Shown: positions 8,795-17,001 of the stretch, one piece after another
Position numbering within the stretch: position 1 is the stretch's first letter
How the letters are laid out: each line of letters begins with the position of its first letter
Source of the DNA: Pseudomonas sp. RIT-PI-S
GTDB lineage: Bacteria; Pseudomonadota; Gammaproteobacteria; Pseudomonadales; Pseudomonadaceae
NCBI RefSeq assembly: GCF_025642975.1
Contig: NZ_JANZKJ010000020.1
Location: forward strand, 1 to 64,000
Direction: 5' to 3'
Length of the DNA: 64,000 nucleotides
The notes under the pieces: generated by a model
What the model was told of the DNA's origin: nothing
Seen by the model: only the letters and a program-made list of their open reading frames with translations
Database searches by the model: none
Made by a program: the position numbers and the translations under genes

Positions 8795-9318
8795 ACCATA
8801 TTGAGTCAGTCACATGCAGGTGTAGCCATAGACGGGATGATTGGGCGCGCAGTAGCCGCTGCAAACCTGAACGTGTACACCGCCGGAGGCACATCTGACT
8901 TCCGGGGCCTGGCAAGTTCCCAGCGGGGTGCCGCAACTGCTCGACGGTCGCGTATTCATAAAGGAGGCGAATGGGTGAGGAATGATGGCTGGTGACGCAC
9001 TGGGGACGCCCGCGCTCTGTTGGACATTGCGAGTGACAATCCAAGCGGCATACCGCGTTTGAGCACCATAGGCCTCCTGCTCTACTGAGGTCGAATCTCG
9101 TCTAGGACAGCAACTGCGCCGCGAGGGCACGCAGTTAGTCGGGGGCATACGGTCGAGATCGGGCAGCGAAGTCATGGTTGTGGACTGTACCTAAGCAGCC
9201 CGATAGTACTGGCTCGTCGCGAAACAGATCGTGGCAGCGCCCCTCGCCCTCAGCGCCTACGTGTAAGCGTGGGCCGCCGACTTCGAACCGGCACCCACGA
9301 ATGCCAAGGTCTCACCCA
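8795..9318. other. 524-bp gap at left edge of cargo island; no clear gene
   Basis: No convincing long coding region was found between tail gene S and the epoxide hydrolase. The only plausible item is a 49-codon Cys-rich frame on the minus strand (separate entry). A T-arm-like sequence on the minus strand near 9262-9285 resembles a tRNA 3' part but lacks the rest. The stretch is probably junction debris from insertion of the hydrolase/LysR cargo between S and V. Confidence 0.6.
8810..8959 (-). CDS. Possible 49-residue Cys-rich small protein
   Basis: A short frame starting at an ATG at 8959 encodes 49 residues with six cysteines at positions 9, 16, 23, 33, 37 and 48 and the end PVYGYTCM. The cysteine density is unusual for chance translation. 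However, no ribosome site precedes the ATG, no signal peptide is visible, and the frame remains open further upstream. It could be the remnant of a longer secreted protein or spurious. I do not recognise it. Confidence 0.2.
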   Translation of the reverse strand: MNTRPSSSCGTPLGTCQAPEVRCASGGVHVQVCSGYCAPNHPVYGYTCM

Positions 9319-10449
9319 TCACTCCGTAATTCTGGCAACAAAACTTCGCAAATCATCCAGCATCAACTGTGGTTGTTCCCAGGCAGCGAAGTGGCCTCCA
9401 CATGCCATTTCGGTCCAGTGCACAATGTTGAACGTCTTTTCCACAAATGAGCGCGGCGGCGGGATAAACACTGGGTCGCGAAAGGCCGCAAAGCCGGTCG
9501 GCACGGTTATGTAGGTACCTGCCGGAAACTTACCAGAGCCTTCAAGCCTTTTGCCGTGATACATCCAGGTCGCCGTGATAAAGGAGGATGTGGCCACATA
9601 GAGCATGATGTTGGTCAGCAGTTGTTCCTCGCCAAATGTGCTCCAGATGTCCGGGTCGCCTTCCGCGTTGCGCGGCAGGTCGGCCCACTTTCCAAATTTT
9701 TCCAGTATCCATGCGGCGGCGCCCACGGGGCTATCGGCCATGGCTACGCCTAAAGTCTGCGGCCGGGTTTCCTGCTCATGGTTATATCCGGTCTCCCAAT
9801 CAAGAAGAACGTCACGTCGTGCGACAAAATCCCGTTCCTCGGGCGTGGTAGCGATGGTGCCCTGCGCAAGCAGATCAGCCATGTTCAGATGGATACCGAG
9901 TAACGCTGGCGCAAAGTCGTGCGCGAGCCAACCGGCTATCCCCGAGCCCCAATCCCCGCCTTGCACGATGTAACGCGATTGCCCGAATAGCTGCCCCATC
10001 AATCCGTTCATAAGTTCCGCAGCTCGCCGGGGGCCGATGACGCCAGTGATAGGCGTCGAAAACGCGAATCCTGGAAGCGAGGGCACAATCACATCGTGCC
10101 CGCATGCAGCAAGCGGTTCGAGCAGATGTTCAAATTCGATAAACGAGCCCGGCCAGCCATGCAGCAACAAGAGTGGAGGTTTGGAGCTATCGCCGTGAAC
10201 GTGGATAAAATGAATGCATTCACCCTCGATTTGAGTCGTGAAGTGGGGTAACTGATTGAGACGCTTTTCAACCTGTCGCCAATCGTAAGCCTGATCCCAA
10301 TAACGGACGAGACGCCTGAGATCACTGATACCCACGCCTGACTTCCAGCCTCCAGTATCGGGAAGCTGACCCCAGTCATAGGCACTGACTTTCGCCCTGA
10401 TTGCAGCCAAACGCTCCTCTGGAATATTGATAGTGAAAGGAATCGCCAT
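9319..10449 (-). CDS. Epoxide hydrolase (EHN-domain alpha/beta hydrolase), prophage cargo
   Basis: It is predicted to hydrolyse epoxides to vicinal diols in the cytoplasm. The 376-residue protein has an N-terminal epoxide-hydrolase N domain (about 1-85) with GGWKSGVG and YWDQAYDWR. An alpha/beta-hydrolase core follows, with the oxyanion motif HGWPG (97-101), nucleophile D166 in GGDWGS and catalytic His353 in GGHFAAWEQP. A strong ribosome site (GAGGAGG, 8 nt upstream) sets the start. It is divergent from a LysR gene, a common regulator-target arrangement. It is not a phage function and sits inside the tail operon between S and V. The substrate is unknown. Confidence 0.9.
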   Translation of the reverse strand: MAIPFTINIPEERLAAIRAKVSAYDWGQLPDTGGWKSGVGISDLRRLVRYWDQAYDWRQVEKRLNQLPHFTTQIEGECIHFIHVHGDSSKPPLLLLHGWPGSFIEFEHLLEPLAACGHDVIVPSLPGFAFSTPITGVIGPRRAAELMNGLMGQLFGQSRYIVQGGDWGSGIAGWLAHDFAPALLGIHLNMADLLAQGTIATTPEERDFVARRDVLLDWETGYNHEQETRPQTLGVAMADSPVGAAAWILEKFGKWADLPRNAEGDPDIWSTFGEEQLLTNIMLYVATSSFITATWMYHGKRLEGSGKFPAGTYITVPTGFAAFRDPVFIPPPRSFVEKTFNIVHWTEMACGGHFAAWEQPQLMLDDLRSFVARITE

Positions 10450-10477
10450 GATTGTTCCTCCTCAGATTGCTGTGCAA

Positions 10478-10505
10478 TAGTTATCCAAGATGCGCTAGTA
10501 GTTAT
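10478..10505. promoter_or_regulatory. Direct repeat TAGTTAT, 21-bp period, between hydrolase and LysR genes
   Basis: The 162-bp divergent intergenic region between the hydrolase and the LysR regulator contains TAGTTAT at 10478-10484 and again at 10499-10505. The 21-bp spacing is about two helical turns, so both would face the same side of the DNA. LysR-type regulators usually bind such a divergent spacer. The repeat is only 7 bases long, so a chance origin is not excluded. Confidence 0.25.
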
Positions 10506-10611
10506 GTGTTTTCTATTGAGCTGTTCTACGCAATACTAACCCACGTAGGATCGAGCTTTAATCCCAATAAAGGGCTAAGCACCTATGCGTTCTTTGCAAA
10601 AGTGAGAATCT

Positions 10612-11538
10612 ATGGATGTGGCTGGCGAACTTGAAATATTCACTCTGGTGGCCGATACACTCAGTTTTTCAGAGACCGGCCGGGTGCTGAGGCTGGCTCC
10701 CTCCTCTATCGCACGCACCATTGATCGCCTCGAAGCACGAATCGGTGTTCGGTTGCTATTGCGGACGACACGAGCGCTCGCCTTGACTGCTGAGGGGGCG
10801 ACTTATGTATCCTCGGCACGAAGAATCCTCGCCGACCTGAAAGAGACCGAACAGCTAATTGCCCATCAGAGTTCACCACGCGGACGGCTACGGGTGAGCG
10901 CCTCCGTCCTGTATGGCAAAACGTTCCTGCTGCCGCTGCTCAAGGAGTTTATCCAAAGGTATCCAGACATCCTTATCGAGATCAATCTCACGGACGTCGT
11001 TGTAGATATCAGCGCCGGCCAAGCCGATGTGGCGTTGCGACTTGGCCCTCTAGCAGACGGGCCCTTAAAGGCGCGAAGACTGGGAAGGACCCGGAAGCTT
11101 ATCGTCGCGTCTCCCTGCTATCTGGCGCGGCGAGGGACGCCTCAAGTGCCACAAGACCTGCTCGACCACGACTGCATCGATTTCAATTTCAAGCGTGCTG
11201 CACCTGGGTGGCCGTTTCTAGACGGAGGTCAGGAATATGCATTGAAGATCAAAGGCTGCGTGGAAACCAATAATGGAGACACACAGGGGCAACTCGCCAG
11301 AGAAGGTATTGGCATCGCTCGTGTGTGTGCCGAGACCGTCCAACAGGCTATCGTAGCGGGTGAGTTGGTGCCGATATTGGAAGCCTTCAATCCAGGAGAT
11401 GGGGAGGAAATCCACGTGGTCTTTCTAGGCGGTTCCCATCTTCCTGCGCGTGTAAGGTGCTTCGTTGATTACCTAGTGGAGTGCTTTTCGGTAGGAGGTG
11501 AAAATATCGGATGTATCGCCAAAGGCGGAGCTGTTTGA
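10612..11538 (+). CDS. LysR-family transcriptional regulator, prophage cargo
   Basis: It is a predicted DNA-binding regulator, probably of the divergent epoxide hydrolase. The 308-residue product has an N-terminal winged helix-turn-helix (about residues 5-60). Its recognition region reads TGRVLRLAPSSIARTIDRLE, followed by the LLRTTRALALTAEG signature. A periplasmic-binding-protein-like effector domain spans about 90-295. GC content is lower than in the phage structural genes, consistent with separate acquisition. The effector is unknown. Confidence 0.9.
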   Translation: MDVAGELEIFTLVADTLSFSETGRVLRLAPSSIARTIDRLEARIGVRLLLRTTRALALTAEGATYVSSARRILADLKETEQLIAHQSSPRGRLRVSASVLYGKTFLLPLLKEFIQRYPDILIEINLTDVVVDISAGQADVALRLGPLADGPLKARRLGRTRKLIVASPCYLARRGTPQVPQDLLDHDCIDFNFKRAAPGWPFLDGGQEYALKIKGCVETNNGDTQGQLAREGIGIARVCAETVQQAIVAGELVPILEAFNPGDGEEIHVVFLGGSHLPARVRCFVDYLVECFSVGGENIGCIAKGGAV

Positions 11539-11751
11539 ACTTTGCCTGAGAAATTGGTTGCCGCTTTTTATGGAAAGATTTAGCGAGGGCTGTCATCGAA
11601 GGTTTTCGAGCATTTTTTAACCGTGCAGTAATCAGATAATAGCGTTACCTGCTTGAGAGCTACAAGGTGTGTTCGCTGGCCGCTTACGAATCTCGAACGT
11701 ATCGAACGGAGAAATCGTGTACTCCCTAATTCTGATACTGCTGCACATGCG

Positions 11752-11928
11752 TTAATTCATGCGCTTGTAAGGGTCGATCTTATCTTTGAGTTGCCGGTTA
11801 ACATCATCCATCGACGTTCCGAGACCGGGAACTAACTGATCCACAATGCCGCCTAGCAGCCCCCCTGCTTGCACCGCGCAGGAGAGAGAGAGCGTCAGAA
11901 AGAGTGGAAGGAAGCGGAGGATACCCAT
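11752..11928 (-). CDS. Small secreted protein of unknown function (58 aa)
   Basis: A short frame starts at an ATG at 11928 preceded by a strong ribosome site (GAGGAG, 6 nt upstream). The 58 residues begin with a signal peptide (MGILRFLPLFLTLSLSC, cleavage likely after VQA). A Gly-rich stretch (GGLLGGIVDQLVPGLG) and a charged tail ending KDKIDPYKRMN follow. No lipobox is present despite the Cys at 17. It is the third member of the cargo island between S and V. Good translation signals make it likely real; it may be a truncated form of a longer family. I do not recognise it. Confidence 0.55.
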   Translation of the reverse strand: MGILRFLPLFLTLSLSCAVQAGGLLGGIVDQLVPGLGTSMDDVNRQLKDKIDPYKRMN

Positions 11929-12193
11929 GGCTGACTCCTCAAATAGATGTCGATAGTCCCAAGCATGGCCATCGACATCTCAAGGATCTGAACCACTGGT
12001 GGTAAGGGTTGGGACGCCCTATTTCAGCGTAGATGAGTCAATGTCGAATCACATAACCGACAAGGAATATTCCCGCAGTCTGCGGATGGCGTATCGGACG
12101 TAGTGGGCGAATTTAGAGGTGCGCCTTAGTACCTCTGAGCTACACAAACTCCGCAACGTGCATCGGGCGTTCACGGTAGCCACCATCGTGGCC

Positions 12194-12739
12194 ATGGATT
12201 TCCTCACTGAACTCAACCGCGCCCTACAAAACCTGATCCGAGGCGGCAACATCGCCGCCCTGGATTCGAGGACCGTCCGCTGCCGCGTCGCCACCGGCGG
12301 CCTCGTCACGGGCTGGCTGCCCTTCTTCCAACCCCGAGCCGGCGAAGACCAAGAATGGGACCCGCCCAGCCTGGGCGAACAATGCGTCGTCTTCTCCCCA
12401 GGCGGACGACCGGAGTGCGGCTTTGTGCTGGTCGGCCTGTTCAGCCAGCGCTTTCCTGCGCCAGACGACTCCCCCGACCGTCATCGGCGCCGCTACCGTG
12501 ACGGGGCGGTGATCGAATACGACACAACCTCTCATTGCTTAAGCGCGTCCCTGCCGGCCGGTGGCCGAGTCCAAATGGTCGCACCTGAGGGGATGGCGAT
12601 TACAGGCGATTTAACGATCCAAGGCACCGTCACCGCCAGCCAAGATGTGATCGCCGGCGCTCAAGCCATCAGCCTGGTCAACCACCCTCATGGTGGAGTC
12701 AAGGCCGGCCCCGACAGCTCGGGAAAACCGCTGCCATGA
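12194..12739 (+). CDS. V: Baseplate assembly/spike protein (P2 gpV family)
   Basis: It forms the trimeric membrane-piercing tail spike. The product has 181 residues from the ATG at 12194. It has an OB-fold-like N-terminus, repeated beta-helix-type sequence (GDLTIQGTVTASQDVIAG) and a C-terminal HPHGG motif, the His-x-His signature that binds iron at the spike tip. The frame is open upstream to 12119, but homology begins at MDFLTELNRALQNLI. No good ribosome site is visible before 12194, perhaps because the cargo insertion replaced the native leader. Confidence 0.92.
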   Translation: MDFLTELNRALQNLIRGGNIAALDSRTVRCRVATGGLVTGWLPFFQPRAGEDQEWDPPSLGEQCVVFSPGGRPECGFVLVGLFSQRFPAPDDSPDRHRRRYRDGAVIEYDTTSHCLSASLPAGGRVQMVAPEGMAITGDLTIQGTVTASQDVIAGAQAISLVNHPHGGVKAGPDSSGKPLP

Positions 12740-13089
12740 TCGGCATGAGTGCACGTACGGGGCGGCGTATCGAAGGCGCGGAACACCTCGCGCAATCCAT
12801 CGCGGATATTCTGCTCACACCTGTAGGCTCCCGACTGATGCGCCGCGACTATGGCTCGCTGTTGTTGGACCTGATGGATTGGCCCCTGAACGGCCATACC
12901 CGCCTGCAAGCCTACGGTGCAATAGCCATCGCCCTGATGCGTTGGGAGCCGCGCATTCGCCTAGCGCGTATCAACATGCAGTTGGGCGAACAGCCCGGCC
13001 AAGCCATTCTCGAACTGGATGCCCTGCGGCTGGACAACAACGAACCGCTAAACCTGCGCGTGCCGCTGAATCTGGGAGCAGCGGCATGA
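12736..13089 (+). CDS. W: Baseplate wedge protein (P2 gpW family, T4 gp25-like)
   Basis: It is a baseplate component related to T4 gp25. The 117-residue product has the family core GAEHLAQSIADILLTPVGSR and MRRDYGSLL, where gp25-like proteins carry a conserved Arg-rich turn. It overlaps V by 4 nt and J by 4 nt, indicating coupled translation. Confidence 0.95.
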   Translation: MIGMSARTGRRIEGAEHLAQSIADILLTPVGSRLMRRDYGSLLLDLMDWPLNGHTRLQAYGAIAIALMRWEPRIRLARINMQLGEQPGQAILELDALRLDNNEPLNLRVPLNLGAAA

Positions 13090-14000
13090 GCACCTTCACC
13101 CCCATAGACCTGGCCCAGCTGCCGGACCCTGCGGTGGTCGAGCACCTGGATTACGAAACGATTCTGGCCGAGCGTAAGGCATACGCCATTGCCCTATGGC
13201 CCATAGCCCAACGGGAGGAAGTGGCAGCCACCTTGGCGCTCGAATCTGAGCCGCTGACCAAACTGCTGCAGGAGAATGCCTACCGGGAAATGCTACTCCG
13301 CCAGCGTGTGAACGAGGCGTCGCTGGCCTGCCTCCTGGCTAAGGCGCGTGGCACGGACCTGGAGCAGTTGGCTGCCAACGTCAACGTGAAGCGCCTAGTC
13401 GTCACACCGGGGAATCCCACGGCAACGCCTCCTGTGGCGCCGGTGAACGAATCAGACGACAGCTTGCGTGAACGTGCACAAATGGCTTGGGAGGGCCTAT
13501 CGACTGCGGGGCCGCGCAAAAGCTACATCCTTCACGCTCGTAGTGCCGACGGACGCGTGGCCGACGCTACGGCTGAAAGCCCTTCGCCAGCGGAGGTGGT
13601 GGTGACGGTGCAGGGCCTTACCGGCGATGGCACCGTAGGCCAGGAGGTGCTGGCTACCGTCAGCGCTTACCTCAGCAACGAAGACCGCCGGCCCCTGGGC
13701 GACCGGCTCACGGTGCAATCCGCAAGCATCTTGCCCTATAGCGTGAATGCCACGCTTTACCTCAGTTCCACCGGGCCAGAAAGCGAACCCGCTCGCGCGG
13801 CCGCCGAAGCACGCTTGCTGAACTATGTGCACAAACGTCGGCGCCTCGGCGTGGAAGTGGTCAAGTCCGCCCTGCATGCCGCGTTGCATGTGGAAGGCGT
13901 CAGCCGCGTGGAGCTTCATGACTGGAAAGACCTTCAACCCACGACCGCGCAGGCAGCATTCTGCACCGCCGTCACAGTGCGCATCGGCGGTACCGCATGA
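13086..14000 (+). CDS. J: Baseplate protein (P2 gpJ family)
   Basis: It is a baseplate wedge component at the tail periphery. The product is 304 residues (P2 gpJ 302) and starts MSTFTPIDLAQLPDP, with the family block YEAILAERK-like (YETILAERKAYAIAL). The frame continues upstream inside W, but the ATG at 13086 overlapping the W stop (ATGA) is the natural start. It overlaps I by 4 nt. Confidence 0.95.
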   Translation: MSTFTPIDLAQLPDPAVVEHLDYETILAERKAYAIALWPIAQREEVAATLALESEPLTKLLQENAYREMLLRQRVNEASLACLLAKARGTDLEQLAANVNVKRLVVTPGNPTATPPVAPVNESDDSLRERAQMAWEGLSTAGPRKSYILHARSADGRVADATAESPSPAEVVVTVQGLTGDGTVGQEVLATVSAYLSNEDRRPLGDRLTVQSASILPYSVNATLYLSSTGPESEPARAAAEARLLNYVHKRRRLGVEVVKSALHAALHVEGVSRVELHDWKDLQPTTAQAAFCTAVTVRIGGTA

Positions 14001-14608
14001 ACACGTTGCTGCCACCCAACGCCACCCAGCTCGAGCGCCTGGCCGCCGAAGCATTGACCCAGATCGAGCAGGTACCGGTACCAATGCGCGAGCTGGTCAA
14101 CCCCGACCTCTGCCCCGCTCAGTTGCTTCCCCATTTGGGGTGGGCGTTCTCCGTCGACCGCTGGGACTCGGCTTGGTCCGAAACCACTAAGCGACAAGTC
14201 ATCAAGGCTTCGTACTACGTCCATGCCCACAAAGGCACACTCGGTGCGCTGCGCCGCGTGGTCGAGCCATTGGGCTATCTGATCGAAGTGGTGGAGTGGT
14301 GGCAAACCGAGCCAAACGGCCCACCCGGCACATTCGCGCTTAAGGTTGGTGTGCTCGACTCGGGCATCACCGAACCCATGTACGAGCTGCTCAGCTGGCT
14401 GATCGACGACGCCAAGCCCCTCTCTCGTCATATGACGGGTTTGGCCATCAGCCTGGAAACCATCGGCCAATTGTCCCTTATGGCCAGCGCCCACGACGGC
14501 GAGGAACTCGACGTGTACCCGCCACAGTCACGCGACATCGAAGTAGGCGGCGCCATCGGCATCACCGGCCATGAAACCTCTCTCGACCTGCTGGACGTGT
14601 ACCCATGA
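13997..14608 (+). CDS. I: Tail protein I (P2 gpI family)
   Basis: It is a baseplate/tail assembly protein linking the wedge to fibres. The 203-residue product contains the conserved WAFSVDRWDSAWSE block and the helix AHKGTLGALRRVVEPLGY. The C-terminus is a little longer than P2 gpI (176) and carries two LDVYP-type repeats (ELDVYP and LLDVYP). It overlaps J and H by 4 nt each. Confidence 0.93.
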   Translation: MNTLLPPNATQLERLAAEALTQIEQVPVPMRELVNPDLCPAQLLPHLGWAFSVDRWDSAWSETTKRQVIKASYYVHAHKGTLGALRRVVEPLGYLIEVVEWWQTEPNGPPGTFALKVGVLDSGITEPMYELLSWLIDDAKPLSRHMTGLAISLETIGQLSLMASAHDGEELDVYPPQSRDIEVGGAIGITGHETSLDLLDVYP

Positions 14609-15534
14609 CTGACCTCGCTTCACAGTTTTACGCCATCCTCACCAACATCGGCCTGGCCAAGCAGGCCAACGCCGACGCCTTGGGCATTTCTTGGAAGATC
14701 ACCCATATGGCGGTCGGCGACGCCAACGGCACTGACCCCCAGCCCTCGGCGACGCAAACCCGGTTGATCAATGAGGTGCGCCGCGCGCCGCTCAATCAAC
14801 TCAAGGTTGACCCGGCCAACGAGGCGGTGGTCATCGCCGAGCAGGTTATCCCCGCCGACGTGGGCGGCTGGTGGATTCGCGAGCTAGCGCTGTTTGATGA
14901 GGCGGGAGACATGGTGGCGGTCGCCAACTGCCCACCTTCCTTCAAGCCTCTGCTTGCACAGGGAAGCGGCCGTACTCAGGTGGTGCGGATGAACCTGGTG
15001 GTTAGCAATGTAGGCAATGTGGAGCTCAAGATCGATCCTTCGGTGGTGTTGGCGACGCGATCTTGGGTGAGCGACATTATTGAGGCACTTAAAAAACAGC
15101 TGGTTCAAGCGACCGAAGCCGTTATTGGCTTGGCGAAAATCGCATCACAGTCTCAAGTCAACTCAGGCGCTGACGACACGACCATTGTAACGCCAAAAAA
15201 ACTTAGACTTGGCTTTTGCGTTTCGCTTTCTGAAATTGGGTACATCGCGCTACCTACATGGATGGGGGGGCTAATTTTTCAATGGGGTGTGGTTTACGAC
15301 GTTGGTCAGGCATCTCATACAGGCAATACGCCCGGGCCAACGAAGACAATCACATTGCCGATTACTTTTCCCAGAGAAACCTATGTAGCCATAGCATCCA
15401 TGCACTTCAATACCATGTCGACAACGAGCGCATTTGCGCCAGGAGCTGTTTTTCTAAGCAAGTCGCAGATCTCGGTACAAAACAACTACACCAGTTCTGC
15501 AGGCAACCTTGTATGGCTAGCGATCGGAAAATAA
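14605..15534 (+). CDS. H: Tail fibre protein (P2 gpH-like, short form)
   Basis: It is the receptor-binding tail fibre that determines host range. Residues 1-155 match the P2 fibre N-terminal domain (DLASQFYAILTNIGLAKQA, GGWWIRELALFDE) that attaches to the baseplate. A linker typical of fibres follows (IVTPKKLR), then a C-terminal gp53-like receptor domain with IFQWGVV. At 309 residues it is far shorter than P2 gpH (669). Base composition drops from high GC to distinctly AT-richer after about 15070, indicating a swapped distal domain. Confidence 0.9.
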   Translation: MTDLASQFYAILTNIGLAKQANADALGISWKITHMAVGDANGTDPQPSATQTRLINEVRRAPLNQLKVDPANEAVVIAEQVIPADVGGWWIRELALFDEAGDMVAVANCPPSFKPLLAQGSGRTQVVRMNLVVSNVGNVELKIDPSVVLATRSWVSDIIEALKKQLVQATEAVIGLAKIASQSQVNSGADDTTIVTPKKLRLGFCVSLSEIGYIALPTWMGGLIFQWGVVYDVGQASHTGNTPGPTKTITLPITFPRETYVAIASMHFNTMSTTSAFAPGAVFLSKSQISVQNNYTSSAGNLVWLAIGK

Positions 15535-15536
15535 GA

Positions 15537-16073
15537 ATGGGTGAATATTTTTATAGCAAACACCTCGGCGGCTTCGGCAACATCCGGATGTTTGGCGCGT
15601 CTAATATCCCCGCCGACGCGGTTGAAGTAACAGATCAGGAGCGGCTTGCCCTGTTGCTTGGCGAGTCAGCAGGTCAGCTGATTACAACCGATGAGAAAGG
15701 TTTTCCTGTCCTAAAGACTCCACCTATAGCCGAGGTGGACGTCAGGGAGCGCATTGCGTTCGTCCGCTATGAACGCGAGACGGCCGGCATTACATTCAAT
15801 GGCGCGCCCGTCCATACCGATCGGATGACGCAGAGCCGCCTCGACGGCATGAGCCGCCGTGCCGCTGAGGATGCTGCCTATACAACAGATTGGAAGCTCG
15901 CCGACGGCACTTTCGTGTTGTTAGATGCTTCGGAGGTGGTGAAAATGGCTGACGCCGTCGATGAGTATGTACAAGCATGTTTCACCCGAGAGAGAGAACT
16001 GCTAACTGCACTGAACAATGATGTTTACGACCCAGACATGCTTGCTGATGGCTGGCCAGGGCAGTTGAGATGA
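15537..16073 (+). CDS. G: Tail fibre assembly protein (P2 gpG position, DUF4376-like C-terminus)
   Basis: It is probably a chaperone for folding of the adjacent fibre. The 178-residue product from the ATG at 15537 has GGA 8 nt upstream and starts MGEYFYSKHLGGFGN. The N-terminal part resembles fibre-assembly proteins. The C-terminal half (RERIAFVRYERETAGITF, then WKLADGTFVLLDASEV) resembles the DUF4376 domain often found behind fibre genes. The frame is open further upstream inside H, but that part is shadow translation. Its AT-rich composition matches the fibre's distal part, suggesting the two moved together. Confidence 0.85.
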   Translation: MGEYFYSKHLGGFGNIRMFGASNIPADAVEVTDQERLALLLGESAGQLITTDEKGFPVLKTPPIAEVDVRERIAFVRYERETAGITFNGAPVHTDRMTQSRLDGMSRRAAEDAAYTTDWKLADGTFVLLDASEVVKMADAVDEYVQACFTRERELLTALNNDVYDPDMLADGWPGQLR

Positions 16074-16176
16074 TTTTTTCAAGCAAGCGCACTCGCCAGC
16101 AAGACAAGTAAAGCTATTAAGAGGTTTAGCTCTTGAACAGATGCGTCGCCCCTTTTCCTAGGCACACGCCACAAAA

Positions 16177-16959
16177 TTACCTTATAGGGGCATCGGTTAG
16201 CATCGTAGATTGATAATACCAAGGCCCGTCCCTGTCGGCGATATATTTTTTGTATTCATCGGATCCATAATAAGCTTTTGTTATAGGATCTATCGGAGCT
16301 TCCACTGCCTCTTTCGGGACCAGGCAGTCTGCAATACGATTGGGCATGACGCTTAAATCCCTAGCCGCTTTAAAAAGACTTTCTACCTCAAAGTACATTA
16401 ATTTTATTTCTTTAGCCTTAAAATGATGATCGCTGGTATGAAACCATTCACCTTTGCTCGTGAAATCCATATAAGCACCATTATGGACAAGTCTATTTCG
16501 AAAAGCACCTATTGCTTTCAGCTGCGAAAAAATAGACTTCAGATCATTAGTACATTTATCGCTACAACCTTGAACCTTAAGGAGGCTTATCATAGTGTCC
16601 ATATATGAAGAAATATTAAGTTTTTCCGTAATAAGTTTAACAGCCTTGTCCGCAACCAACCAATTTCCTGCCGTCTTTTGATGATCCGTTATCTCTCTTA
16701 GGGCTGATACCCCGGCCTCCTCGCAACCATTCAAAAAAACAGGCGCTGAACTAAATATTTCTTTTATCAAATCTTGCAGGTGAATCGCGAGGCATGTTTC
16801 AACAGAAGAGTAGTAAGTCATGAGCATTCCAACGCCTATGTAATATTTATTTTGCAACCACTCCGGCGGCACGGTTCTAAAATTTGATTGCGGGTCGAGG
16901 TCCGCAAGCTCTTCAGGAATTGAAGCACTGCACGCTGCACACTTTATATTCAAAGACAT
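16177..16959 (-). CDS. Unknown protein with HEPN-like RNRLVH motif, tail-hotspot cargo
   Basis: I do not recognise the family. The 260-residue protein is mostly alpha-helical and AT-rich. It has an N-terminal CAAC pair and further cysteines. R154-N-R-L-V-H159 fits the R-x4-H signature of HEPN ribonuclease domains and sits in a helix context like theirs (LKAIGAFRNRLVHNGA). It is leftward between fibre gene G and sheath gene FI, the interval where P2 carries tin and Z/fun against other phages. Opposite orientation, composition and position mark it as a moron likely expressed from its own promoter. A defence role is inference. Confidence 0.75.
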   Translation of the reverse strand: MSLNIKCAACSASIPEELADLDPQSNFRTVPPEWLQNKYYIGVGMLMTYYSSVETCLAIHLQDLIKEIFSSAPVFLNGCEEAGVSALREITDHQKTAGNWLVADKAVKLITEKLNISSYMDTMISLLKVQGCSDKCTNDLKSIFSQLKAIGAFRNRLVHNGAYMDFTSKGEWFHTSDHHFKAKEIKLMYFEVESLFKAARDLSVMPNRIADCLVPKEAVEAPIDPITKAYYGSDEYKKYIADRDGPWYYQSTMLTDAPIR

Positions 16960-17001
16960 AGAGGTCTCTCTCGATTCACTTCATCTCAACATTCACTCTA
17001 G

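Noticed and set aside
9255..9290. tRNA-like T-arm on the minus strand (GCCGG-loop TTCGAAG-TCGGC)
   Set aside because: Only the T-arm and a possible acceptor strand fit. No anticodon or D arm with proper pairing was found upstream, so it is not annotated as a tRNA.
12041..12061. TGT ... ACA pair upstream of gene V as a third Ogr site
   Set aside because: The spacing is 15 bases and the distance to V is too large compared with the O and FI sites.
12110..12155. D-arm-like sequence TAGCTCAGAGGTA on the minus strand
   Set aside because: It looks like a tRNA 5' part, but acceptor and anticodon stems do not pair, also not with the T-arm-like piece near 9270. A split tRNA flanking the cargo was considered and is unsupported.
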